A stretch of DNA of 64,000 nucleotides. It comes from Pseudomonas brassicacearum. Lineage in GTDB: Bacteria > Pseudomonadota > Gammaproteobacteria > Pseudomonadales > Pseudomonadaceae. The notes under the pieces were generated by a model that worked only from the letters and a program-made list of their open reading frames with translations, did not search any database and was not told the DNA's origin. The stretch lies in contig NZ_CP045701.2 of assembly GCF_009601685.2 (NCBI RefSeq), positions 4,092,001 to 4,156,000 of the forward strand, read 5' to 3'. The translations under genes and the position numbers were made by a program. This document shows positions 7,660 through 14,948 of this stretch, piece by piece (positions within the stretch are counted from its first letter, which is position 1; each line of letters opens with the position of its first letter).

Positions 7660-8996
7660 AGCGCCCGGGCACCCATCTCCCACGGGACACGGTGGCGCGC
7701 TGGATCGCCCTGACCACCCTGATCGCCATGCTCACGTTGCTGGCCCTCAATCAGCTGTTCAGCCTGCTGGCCGGCGCCTGGGCGCGCCCGCCGCTGATGG
7801 AAACCGGCCTGATGGAAAAGGCCTCCGCCATCACCCGCATCATCGACTCCGTCGCCCCCGAACAACGACCCGATATTGCCAGGGCCGCCAGCAACCAGAC
7901 ATTCAACGCGCAATGGTTGCATCGGTATGAAGACGCCCGGTTGCCGGTGATCGACAACCCGGGGTTCAGTGAAGGCTCGGCGTTACTGCGCCAGCAGTTG
8001 GGCCGGTCGGACGCCAGGATCGAAGCCTACGAACCGAGCGACTGGCCGGCCGATCAACCCGACGCACGCTACGCGGTGATCATCGAGCTGGTCGACCATT
8101 CGTGGGTGATCTTCTCCGTGCCCTCGCGCAGCTGGGGGCTGGGGGAGTGGGCGCGCAACGGGATTATCATCGCGCTGATCCTGCTGTCGACGTTGATCGT
8201 CGCACTGATCGCCACCCGGCACCTGGCCGCCCCGCTGGAACGCTTTGCCGAAGGCGCCCGGCGCTTTGGCGTCGACCACCAGGCGCCACCGATTCCGGTC
8301 ATCGGCCCCCACGAAATCCGCCAGGCGATCCTCGCCTTCAATGCCATGCAGGCCCAGCTCAAGCACTTTTTGCAGGACCGCACGCAGATGCTCGCCGCCA
8401 TCTCCCATGACTTGCGCGCGCCGTTGACCCGCATGCGCCTGCGCGGGGAGTTCATCGAGGATGCCGAGCAGCAATCGCGCTTGTTCAGGGACGTGGACGA
8501 AATGCAGGCGATGATCAACTCAGCCCTGGAATTCTTCCGCGACGATGCCCGGCTGGAACATGCCACCGCGTTCGACCTGGCCGAGCTGCTGCACACCATC
8601 GTCGATGACCTCAAGGACGCCGGTACCGAGGTCGCGTTCGAAGGTGCCCAGCGCTTGGTCTATGTCGGTCGTCCCATCGGCATCAAACGTGCCTTGGTCA
8701 ACCTGATCGACAACGCGATCAAATATGGCGGCGCGCCAACTGTTCGCCTCGAAGCCAACGCCAATCGTGTGGACATTCGCATTCTGGATCGCGGACCGGG
8801 CATCGCCGCGCAATACCTTGAGCAGGTCTTCACGCCGTTCTTTCGCATCGAAGGCTCACGCAACAAGCACACCGGCGGTGTCGGGCTGGGCCTGTCGGCG
8901 GCCCGAGCGACGGTGCTGGAGCATGGCGGCACGCTGACCCTGAGGAATCGACGCAGTGGCGGGTTGGAGGCCAGGGTCTCGCTACCGCTTGACTGA
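7656..8996 (+). CDS. Sensor histidine kinase, EnvZ-like
   Basis: A 446-residue membrane sensor kinase and partner of the preceding regulator. It has two membrane segments (about 17-38 and 168-186) flanking a periplasmic domain of some 130 residues, a HAMP linker (about 188-240), and the H-box 'AAISHDLRAPLTRMRLRGE' with phospho-acceptor H251. The catalytic domain shows the N-box 'LVNLIDNAIKYG', the G1 box 'DRGPGIA' and G2 'GGVGLGLSAARA'. All residues needed for kinase activity appear intact. The EnvZ-like H-box fits the OmpR-type partner. No target genes are obvious nearby; the K+ efflux pair follows after a repeat-filled gap. Confidence 0.9.
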   Translation: MKRPGTHLPRDTVARWIALTTLIAMLTLLALNQLFSLLAGAWARPPLMETGLMEKASAITRIIDSVAPEQRPDIARAASNQTFNAQWLHRYEDARLPVIDNPGFSEGSALLRQQLGRSDARIEAYEPSDWPADQPDARYAVIIELVDHSWVIFSVPSRSWGLGEWARNGIIIALILLSTLIVALIATRHLAAPLERFAEGARRFGVDHQAPPIPVIGPHEIRQAILAFNAMQAQLKHFLQDRTQMLAAISHDLRAPLTRMRLRGEFIEDAEQQSRLFRDVDEMQAMINSALEFFRDDARLEHATAFDLAELLHTIVDDLKDAGTEVAFEGAQRLVYVGRPIGIKRALVNLIDNAIKYGGAPTVRLEANANRVDIRILDRGPGIAAQYLEQVFTPFFRIEGSRNKHTGGVGLGLSAARATVLEHGGTLTLRNRRSGGLEARVSLPLD

Positions 8997-9135
8997 AGTG
9001 ACCGATGTATCGATCCGCGCTAAACAATCAGCGCCTTCCTCGGTAGGATGTCCGGTTTTTCCGGCCTGGAGCCTGCGCTTTGGAAGGCGTTCTTGTTTAT
9101 ATCGCTCGGCTCCAAGTGCCATCGCTCGCGCTCAT

Positions 9136-9273
9136 TGTAGGAGCTGCCGAGCGAAGCGAGGCTGCGATCTTTCCCCAGACACTTGAGTCTCAAGCGAAAG
9201 ATCAAAAGATCGTCCGAACGCGGCCCGAGCCTGCGGCAGCTCCTACAGGCCCAGCGGGAGCAAGCTTGCTCGA
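9136..9273. repeat. Family A inverted REP composite
   Basis: Left arm 'tgtaggagctgccgagcgaa', right arm ending 'gcggcagctcctacag', followed by an outer REP remnant 'gcgggagcaagcttgctcg'. It fills most of the 316-base gap between the histidine kinase and the KefG-like gene; the rest of the gap (9000-9135) shows nothing further. Confidence 0.8.
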
Positions 9274-9312
9274 CAGACAGGCATCGACGGCGCCAAACCA
9301 AGGAATTCACCG

Positions 9313-9834
9313 ATGATTCTTATCATTTACGCGCACCCCTACCCCGACAAGTCGCAGGTCAACCAGCAGATGCTCAAGCGAGTGTCGACCAACCCGGACG
9401 TGGTCATACGTTCGCTCTACGCGCTTTACCCCAACTTCGACATCGACGTCGAGGCGGAACAGCGAGCGGTGGAACAAGCAGAACTTGTCGTCCTCCAGCA
9501 CCCGATGTACTGGTACAGCACACCGCCCCTGCTGAAACTGTGGATCGATAAGGTCTTCACCCACGGCTGGGCCTATGGCAAAGGCGCCACGGTCCTCAAG
9601 GACAAGGGCCTGCTATGGGCCGTCAGCACCGGCGGCGATCACGCGCATTTTGCGATCGGCGACTATCCCGATTTTTCGGCGCTGGCCCAACCGCTCCACG
9701 CCACCGCCATTTATTGCGGCATGCGCTGGCTGGAGCCGGTGGTCGTGCATGGCGCCTATGCCGCCGACCCTGAGGCCCAACGCGCCCAAATCGAACATTA
9801 CGGCGAACGCCTGGCCGCCTGGAAGGAAGATTGA
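9313..9834 (+). CDS. NAD(P)H-dependent oxidoreductase, KefF/KefG family
   Basis: A 173-residue flavodoxin-fold quinone reductase of the KefF/KefG/MdaB group, which act as cytoplasmic ancillary subunits activating Kef potassium efflux channels. Features are the first strand and phosphate loop '[20 protein letters not shown]', '[20 protein letters not shown]' and the FMN loop '[13 protein letters not shown]'. The next gene, a KefC-type antiporter, begins one base after the TGA, so they form an operon as in E. coli kefGB and kefFC. The pair probably protects against electrophiles via cytoplasmic acidification; this is inferred from family and context. Confidence 0.87.
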   Translation: MILIIYAHPYPDKSQVNQQMLKRVSTNPDVVIRSLYALYPNFDIDVEAEQRAVEQAELVVLQHPMYWYSTPPLLKLWIDKVFTHGWAYGKGATVLKDKGLLWAVSTGGDHAHFAIGDYPDFSALAQPLHATAIYCGMRWLEPVVVHGAYAADPEAQRAQIEHYGERLAAWKED

Positions 9835-9835
9835 G

Positions 9836-11662
9836 ATGCAGACGCACAGCCTGATTGAAATGCTCATCTACCTGGCCTCGGCGACGTTGATCGTGCCGAT
9901 TGCCGTTCGGTTTGGCCTGGGCCCGGTGCTGGGTTACCTGCTGGCCGGGTGCGTCATCGGCCCGTGGGGGCTGAAGCTGATTACCGATGTGAAGGCCATC
10001 CTGGAGTTCGCTGAAATCGGCGTGGTCCTGATGCTGTTCATCATCGGCCTTGAACTCGATCCCAAACGGCTCTGGGCCCTGCGCAGGATGGTGTTTGGTG
10101 GCGGTGCCCTGCAGATGCTCGCCTGTGGTGCCGCCATTGGCTTGTTCTGTACGGCCCTTGGCCTGAACTGGACGGCAGCGCTGCTGGTGGGCCTGACCCT
10201 GAGCCTGTCCTCCACCGCCATCGCCATGCAGGCGATGAACGAGCGCAACCTGACCGCCACTGCGGTGGGCCGCAGCAGCTTTGCCGTGCTGCTGTTCCAG
10301 GACATCGCGGCCATTCCCCTGGTGGCGATGATTCCCTTGTTGTCGGCCCACGGCGCCACACCTTCGGGCACAGCGCTGTTGCTATCGATTGGCAAGATCG
10401 TCGCCGCCATCGGCATTGTCGTGCTGCTGGGACGCTACGTGACCCGACCGCTACTGCGCTTCGCCGCACGCTCAGGCTTGCGGGAGATTTTCAGTGCCGT
10501 GGCGCTGTTCCTGGTGTTCGGTTTCGGTTTTCTGCTGGAGGAAGCCGGTTTGTCGATGGCCATGGGCGCGTTTCTCGCCGGGGTGCTGCTGGCCAGCTCC
10601 GAATACCGACACGCGTTGGAAAGCGACATCGAACCGTTCAAGGGCCTGCTGCTGGGCCTGTTTTTCATCGGCGTCGGCATGTCGATCGATTTCGGCACCC
10701 TGATCGACGCGCCGCTGAAGGTGCTCACCCTGACCCTGGGTTTCATCCTCATCAAGCTGTTGGTGATCAAGGCCGCGGGTCGCTTCCTCAACGTTCCCGC
10801 CGGCCAGCGCTCCTGGCAGGCGGTGTTGCTGGGCCAGGGCAGCGAATTCGCCTTCGTGGTGTTCGGCGCGGCGACCGTGGCCGGCATCTTGACCGATCAA
10901 TGGGGCAAGAGCCTGACCCTGGCGGTGGCCTTGTCCATGTGCCTGACGCCCTTGCTGATCGTGTTGCTGGATCGGTTCGAGTCCGTCGCCAAGAAAAACA
11001 AACGCGAATCCGACCTTGTCGACCAGCAGAATCCGCGGGTGATCATCGCCGGGTTCGGCCGTTTTGGGCAGATCGCCGGACGCCTGTTGATGTCCTGCGG
11101 CGTCGAGGTGGTGGTATTGGATCACGACCCTGACAACATCGAGACCCTGCGCAAGTTCGGTGTGAAAGTCTTTTATGGCGACGCCACGCGCCTGGATCTG
11201 CTGCATGCAGCCGGCGCGGCCCAAGCGGTGGTGCTGATCAACGCGATCGACAATCGGGAAGACAACCTGGCGCTGACCCAACTGGCCCAGGAGCACTTCC
11301 CTGCGTTGCAGTTGATCGTGCGCGCGCGGGACATGGGGCACCTCATCACCCTTCGGCAAATGGGTGTGGAGGCCGCCGAGCGGGAAACCTTCGAGAGCGC
11401 GCTGTCACTGGGTCGCAGTGCGCTGGAGCGCATGGGTGTCGGGGCTTACGAAGCGCGTGAGCGGGCAGACCAGTTCCGCCGGCTAAACCTCAGGATGCTG
11501 GAGGAGATCGTCGCCCAGCCGGAAGACGACCTCAAGTTCCGCCACGATGCCTACCAGCGTGCCAATGCGCTGCTCACGGACATGTTCAACGAAGACCGTG
11601 CCCGCCCGGTCGACAACTGGCAGGAACACCACCGTAACGAAACGGATAAAAGCGATGCCTAG
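9836..11662 (+). CDS. Glutathione-regulated K+/H+ antiporter, KefB/KefC type (CPA2)
   Basis: A 608-residue monovalent cation:proton antiporter-2 protein. Residues 1-380 hold about 12 membrane helices; '[20 protein letters not shown]' and '[20 protein letters not shown]' are signature stretches of KefB/C. A cytoplasmic RCK/TrkA-N domain starts around residue 400 with the nucleotide motif '[20 protein letters not shown]', ending the beta strand in an acidic residue (VVLDHDPD). ATG 9836 follows the upstream stop by one base; the longer frame runs through kefG in another phase and is not coding. Glutathione regulation is inferred from the family and the KefG partner. Confidence 0.9.
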   Translation: MQTHSLIEMLIYLASATLIVPIAVRFGLGPVLGYLLAGCVIGPWGLKLITDVKAILEFAEIGVVLMLFIIGLELDPKRLWALRRMVFGGGALQMLACGAAIGLFCTALGLNWTAALLVGLTLSLSSTAIAMQAMNERNLTATAVGRSSFAVLLFQDIAAIPLVAMIPLLSAHGATPSGTALLLSIGKIVAAIGIVVLLGRYVTRPLLRFAARSGLREIFSAVALFLVFGFGFLLEEAGLSMAMGAFLAGVLLASSEYRHALESDIEPFKGLLLGLFFIGVGMSIDFGTLIDAPLKVLTLTLGFILIKLLVIKAAGRFLNVPAGQRSWQAVLLGQGSEFAFVVFGAATVAGILTDQWGKSLTLAVALSMCLTPLLIVLLDRFESVAKKNKRESDLVDQQNPRVIIAGFGRFGQIAGRLLMSCGVEVVVLDHDPDNIETLRKFGVKVFYGDATRLDLLHAAGAAQAVVLINAIDNREDNLALTQLAQEHFPALQLIVRARDMGHLITLRQMGVEAAERETFESALSLGRSALERMGVGAYEARERADQFRRLNLRMLEEIVAQPEDDLKFRHDAYQRANALLTDMFNEDRARPVDNWQEHHRNETDKSDA

Positions 11663-11712
11663 ACGCTGATACTGTTCATCGGAGGTACGTGGGGGCTTGC
11701 TCCCGCGGGGTT

Positions 11713-11804
11713 CTGTAGGAGCTGCCGAAGGCTGCGATCTTTTCGCTTGGGACTCAGGTGACTGGGGAAAGATCGCAGCCTCGCTTCGCTCGACAGCTCC
11801 TACG
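11713..11804. repeat. Family A inverted REP
   Basis: Left arm 'tgtaggagctgccgaaggct', right arm 'ctcgcttcgctcgacagctc' ending in ctac; inner arms gatctttt / aaagatc. Lies between the K+ efflux gene and the decayed aldo/keto reductase. Confidence 0.8.
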
Positions 11805-11837
11805 TGCGAACAGCATTGCAGCCAGACCGCTGTCTTT

Positions 11838-12245
11838 TTAGTCTGCCCCAACCAACCCGTCCAGCTCGGCCAGCATCGGCGCAGGAATCGTCAGCTCACT
11901 CGCCGTGAGGTTCTCCCGCAGGTGCGCCAACGATGATGTACCGGGAATCAGCAGGATATTCGGCGCTCGTTGCAGCAGCCACGCCAGGGCCACGCACAGC
12001 GGTGACGCCTGCAGCCGCGCCGCCACGCTGGAAAGGGTCTGCGATTGCAGCGGTATGAAGCCGCCCAGGGGGAAGAACGGCACGTAAGCGATGCCCTGCC
12101 GGCCCAAGTCAGCGATAAGTTGTTCGTCGTCGCGATGGGTCAGGTTGTAGTGGTTCTGCACGCAGACCACTTGGGCAATGCCCTGGGCCTGCTTGACCTG
12201 CGCGGCCGTGACGTTGCTCAGGCCCAGGTGGCGGATCAGGCCTTG
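11838..12245 (-). pseudogene. Aldo/keto reductase, 3' remnant
   Basis: About 135 codons matching the C-terminal half of a 280-290-residue aldo/keto reductase: 'QGLIRHLGLSNVTAAQVKQA', 'VQNHYNLTHRDDEQLI', 'GIAYVPFFPLGGF', 'VALAWLLQRAPNILLIPGTS' and 'HLRENLTASELTIPAPMLAE'. The N-terminal half, with the catalytic Asp/Tyr/Lys/His residues, is absent: upstream of 12245 the same frame stays open but encodes the antisense of a LysR fragment. The natural reading is one deletion that removed the heads of two divergent genes. The open frame extending to 12806 is therefore a chimera and is unlikely to make an active enzyme. Confidence 0.8.
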
Positions 12246-12733
12246 GCGCTGCGGCTGAGCGGCAAATCCGCTTCGAGCCTCAGCGATGCCGTCCGCCGGA
12301 TGGAAAGCCGGCTCGGTGTGCGCCTGCTCAACCGCACCACCCGCAGCGTGGTCCCGACCGAAGCCAGTGCCCGGTTGATGGAACGCATCGTCCCGGCCCT
12401 GGGCGAAGTCGAAGCGGCGATGGACGTGGTCAACGACTTTCGCGACCATCCTTCGGGCACCCTCAGGTTGAACGTGCCGGTCAGCGCCGCCCGGCTGGTG
12501 TTGCCAGCGATCATCACACCGTTCCTGAAAAGCTACCCCGACATCCGCCTGGAAGTGGTCACCGAAGAGAGCTTTGTCGACATGCTCGCGGCTTGCTGTG
12601 ACGCGGGCATTCGCTACGACGAACGCCTGGAGCAAGACATGATCGCCCTCCCCATCGGCCCCCGCTTCCAGCGCTTCGCCGCTGAGGGCTTTCGTGGACT
12701 TCATCCATGCACAACGGGATGGGAGCGAGCCTG
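12246..12733 (+). pseudogene. LysR family regulator, truncated and frameshifted remnant
   Basis: Starts abruptly within the helix-turn-helix ('GKSASSLSDAVRRMESRLGV') and continues with 'RLLNRTTRSVVPTEASARLM', 'HPSGTLRLNVPVSAARLVLP' and 'KSYPDIRLEVVTEESFVDML' to about 12680, equal to the first 55 per cent of a normal protein minus the first 25 residues. It then jumps, in another frame, to a C-terminal-like 'AFVDFIHAQRDG' at about 12690-12730. So two deletions are visible: one shared with the aldo/keto reductase remnant and one internal. No start codon or ribosome-binding site remains. Confidence 0.75.
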
Positions 12734-12745
12734 CTCGCGATGGCG
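12717..12745. repeat. Single family B REP
   Basis: Core 'gggagcgagcctgctcgcga' lies directly at the tail of the LysR remnant, a common resting site for REPs just after a coding region. Only one copy, no inverted partner. Confidence 0.7.
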
Positions 12746-12927
12746 GTAGTGCATTCACCCCGTTGCCCGCTCGTCTCCCCGCCGCAAGGATTTTCGAACC
12801 AAGCATTTCGTCATGGGTTCGGACCTACATGACACCGCTGAAAGCCCCGCTGACGCGCTTCGACGTCACGGCTTGAACGGCGGGTAGATCAAGGCTTCTT
12901 TGGGTTTCACTGCCGGGAGTTTTCGTT

Positions 12928-13611
12928 ATGTGTGACGGTCTTGTTCAACACGTTTCTTCAAAAGACTCCCTGGCGTATTTAGCCCAGCGAGACCCGCCCG
13001 GCAGCCGTTTCGGTACAAGCGTGACGCCCCTGGATCTGCACGTGACAACGCCGCCCAGGGCCCAGGACGGACACAACCTGATCAAGCCAAACATGCAGGT
13101 CAGCGCCATTCGCCGTCGTGGTGGTCACTTGGAGTGCATCAAGGTTCGCTGGGGCTGGTCGCCGATCTGGTCGGTCGGAACGATGCCACCGCTGACGCAT
13201 CTGCCCTTGCATCTGGTCATGCGCTCCAAGGTCTTCGACCCCATCAAGCACGAAGGCCGCGTACTGGTCGCCGTGGAGGGTTGGTATGAATCGCAAGCAA
13301 CCACCTCGCCCTCCCAAGCGCAGCACCTCACCTACACGACCGACCGGCAATCGGCGCCAATCTTCCTCGCCGCCCTGGCCCAGGCCAGCGAGACCCCGTT
13401 TGGCTGTGACGGCCTGGCCCTGGTGACGTATGGCGACATTGCCAACCAGCAGCAGCGGGTACTGGCCTTCAGTGCCGAAGATGCGCTCGACTGGCTGCAG
13501 CCCGCGCTGGGATGGGAACAGGCACAACAACTGGCCGCACGCCTCAACGGCGCGCAACCGCCCCTTGAACCGGCGATGACAACCCAACGTCCGGCCCAGG
13601 GCGGCCTTTGA
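12928..13611 (+). CDS. Divergent SOS response-associated peptidase (SRAP/YedK-like) family protein
   Basis: A 227-residue SRAP-domain protein. HMCES/YedK proteins use Cys2, exposed after Met removal, to form a thiazolidine crosslink with abasic sites in single-stranded DNA. Seen here: C2 (MCDG rather than MCGR), 'KVRWGWSPIWS' (RWGLxPxW block) and 'RVLVAVEGWYES', whose E121 matches the active-site Glu. The Asn in the usual NARxE block is replaced in 'HLVMRSKVFDPIK', and the His of the usual HxRMP block is missing ('NQQQRVLAFSAEDALDWLQP'). Start ATG has GGGAG 7 bases upstream. Activity may be altered; it lies among decayed genes but its own frame is intact. Confidence 0.75.
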   Translation: MCDGLVQHVSSKDSLAYLAQRDPPGSRFGTSVTPLDLHVTTPPRAQDGHNLIKPNMQVSAIRRRGGHLECIKVRWGWSPIWSVGTMPPLTHLPLHLVMRSKVFDPIKHEGRVLVAVEGWYESQATTSPSQAQHLTYTTDRQSAPIFLAALAQASETPFGCDGLALVTYGDIANQQQRVLAFSAEDALDWLQPALGWEQAQQLAARLNGAQPPLEPAMTTQRPAQGGL

Positions 13612-13627
13612 TTCTGGGAGATCAGTT

Positions 13628-13817
13628 ATGTACGTGATCATGGGCGCCACGGGCCACGCGCATGAGCGCTGTCAGCCTCGACAGCGGCTTCGATGTGGGC
13701 GACGACACCTTGCACGGCACCACGACGCTGGAGGCCTACATCCAGGCACGGGTACAAAACAGCGATTGGGAGCGCACGGGTAAAGGAATGCAGGAACGGC
13801 GCAGCAATGGACGGTAA
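13628..13817 (+). pseudogene. NmrA-like NAD(P)-binding protein remnant
   Basis: A well-placed GGGAG (13617-13621) leads to ATG 13628 and 'MYVIMGATGH', the nucleotide-binding start of NmrA/SDR-type proteins (GxTGxxG). After about 10 codons the homology stops and the reading frame shifts into a 51-codon tail ('SLDSGFDVGDDTLHGTTTLE', 13662-13817). I read this as a gene that lost most of its interior; the identity of the tail as its C-terminus is a guess. Confidence 0.5.
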
Positions 13818-13857
13818 ACTGCGGCGGTCCTTTTTCTTTTCCAGCATGAGGCTTTGC

Positions 13858-14238
13858 ATGAGCAACCCAGATATCACGTTTATTCCAGATCCGGACGCGG
13901 ACTCCATTTCCTCCGACGTCGCCGGTTTCGGCGGCCTGCTGGTTTCCACGCAAATCCCCACCCACGCCGACGGCAGCCTGGAACTGGGCGACATCACCCT
14001 GCAGAGCGAATGCACACTGCAAGCCCTCAAGACCGCCCTGGAAGGCGCCGGCAGTTCCATGGACCGGGTCCTGCACCTGACCATCTACCTGACCGACATG
14101 GCGGATCGCGCCGCGTTCAACGAAGTCTACAAACGCTTCTTCGCCAAACCTTGGCCGGTTCGCGCCGCCGTGGGCGTGGCCGCTTTGGCGGTTGAAGGAA
14201 TGAAAGTGGAAGTGACGGCGATGGCGGCGAAGGGCTAA
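13858..14238 (+). CDS. RidA family protein
   Basis: A 126-residue Rid-fold protein: 'SSDVAGFGGLLVSTQIPTHA', 'LQALKTALEGAGSSMDRVLH', 'LTIYLTDMADRAAFNEVYKR' and the final 'VRAAVGVAALAVEGMKVEVT'. Unlike the other Rid protein in the window (3408-3809), the arginine expected for imine deaminase activity is present (R102). The probable role is hydrolysis of reactive enamine/imine intermediates, or a pathway-specific deaminase. ATG 13858 has GAGG 7 bases upstream. It is not in an operon; remnants precede it and repeats follow. Confidence 0.88.
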   Translation: MSNPDITFIPDPDADSISSDVAGFGGLLVSTQIPTHADGSLELGDITLQSECTLQALKTALEGAGSSMDRVLHLTIYLTDMADRAAFNEVYKRFFAKPWPVRAAVGVAALAVEGMKVEVTAMAAKG

Positions 14239-14278
14239 ACGGGCGCACTGCTCTGTTCGACTGAGCAAGCGCTTTTGT

Positions 14279-14446
14279 GGCGAGGCAGCTTGCTCCCGCC
14301 GGACTGCGCCTGTAGGAGCTGTGTAGCTGTGTAGGAGCTGTCGAGTGCAACGAGGCTGCGATCTTGTCCCAGACAGTTGAGTCTCAAGCGAAAGATCAAG
14401 ATCAAGATCAAAAGATCGCAGGCTTCGCCAGCTCCTACAGAACCCA
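14279..14446. repeat. Family A inverted REP composite with edge duplications
   Basis: Outer 'gcgaggcagcttgctcccgc', then 'tgtaggagctgtgtagctgt', a partly duplicated left edge, then the core and the right arm 'caggcttcgccagctcctac'. The inner spacer holds a short gatcaa tandem (atcaagatcaagatcaaaag). Confidence 0.8.
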
Positions 14447-14459
14447 GTTGCCTACAACT

Positions 14460-14720
14460 GCGCCAGCATCCGCCGGCTTGTGCGCCTGGGGGGCGGGCTC
14501 TATCGTTTCCGGGTCGCTGACGAATCAGCGATCGGGTTTGGTAGCCCGGCCTCTACATGACGCACGGCTCATTTTTTTGCAGGTGCCTTTCAGCATTTGT
14601 ATTCAATGGTGGCTATGCGTAGGGCGCCCCCGGGCGCGCCGGTGTTCATGTGGACCGGTCTACCAACCTGCGTATGGCCACTACCCTTCGTTTGGTAGCG
14701 AGGGTGATGGCTCCAATTTC
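14460..14720 (+). ncRNA. Candidate structured RNA/repeat element with twin identical loops
   Basis: A non-coding stretch between two family A REPs. Hairpins are visible at 14515-14530 (CGCTGA-CGAA-TCAGCG), 14533-14548 (CGGG-TTTGGTAG-CCCG) and 14684-14704 (CCCTTCG-TTTGGTAG-CGAGGG, one bulge). The last two share the same 8-base loop, and a complementary CTACCAA lies between them at 14660-14666, so loop-loop or alternative pairing is possible. From memory, not checked, similar units lie near small DUF3077/DUF6124-type genes in other Pseudomonas. Orientation is inferred from the micro-ORF it contains. Confidence 0.5.
14606..14698 (+). other. Trp-rich 30-codon micro-ORF inside the structured element
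   Basis: ATG 14606 to TAG 14698, encoding 30 residues that end 'MWTGLPTCVWPLPFVW', with three Trp in the last 16 residues. The TAG lies inside the second TTTGGTAG loop, so a ribosome reaching the stop would melt that hairpin. The frame is also open upstream from about 14461 except for one TGA at 14558. No clear ribosome-binding site precedes either ATG (14606, 14648). It might be a leader peptide or a decayed protein repeat. Confidence 0.3.
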
Positions 14721-14721
14721 G

Positions 14722-14851
14722 TGTAGGAGCTGTCGAGTGCAACGAGGCTGCGATCTTTCCCCAGACAATTGAATCTCAAGCGAAAGATCAACACATCGCA
14801 ACCTTCGCCAGCGCCTACAGAACCCAGCGGGAGCAAGCTCCCTCTCCACAA
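14722..14851. repeat. Family A inverted REP composite
   Basis: Left 'tgtaggagctgtcgagtgca', right 'accttcgccagcgcctacag', then an outer arm 'gcgggagcaagctccctc'. The outer left arm is missing, apparently replaced by the structured element. Confidence 0.8.
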
Positions 14852-14948
14852 GGGTTTGGCTGGCAATCGCTTAACAAATCCCCGCCTATACTTCTCTGCC
14901 AATCCCCCCGGGGCCTGCACTTCCAAGAATAAAAAGCAGAGGTGGAAC

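Noticed and set aside
11838..12806. Single 322-residue aldo/keto reductase
   Set aside because: Only the last 135 codons match the family; the rest is antisense of a LysR fragment.
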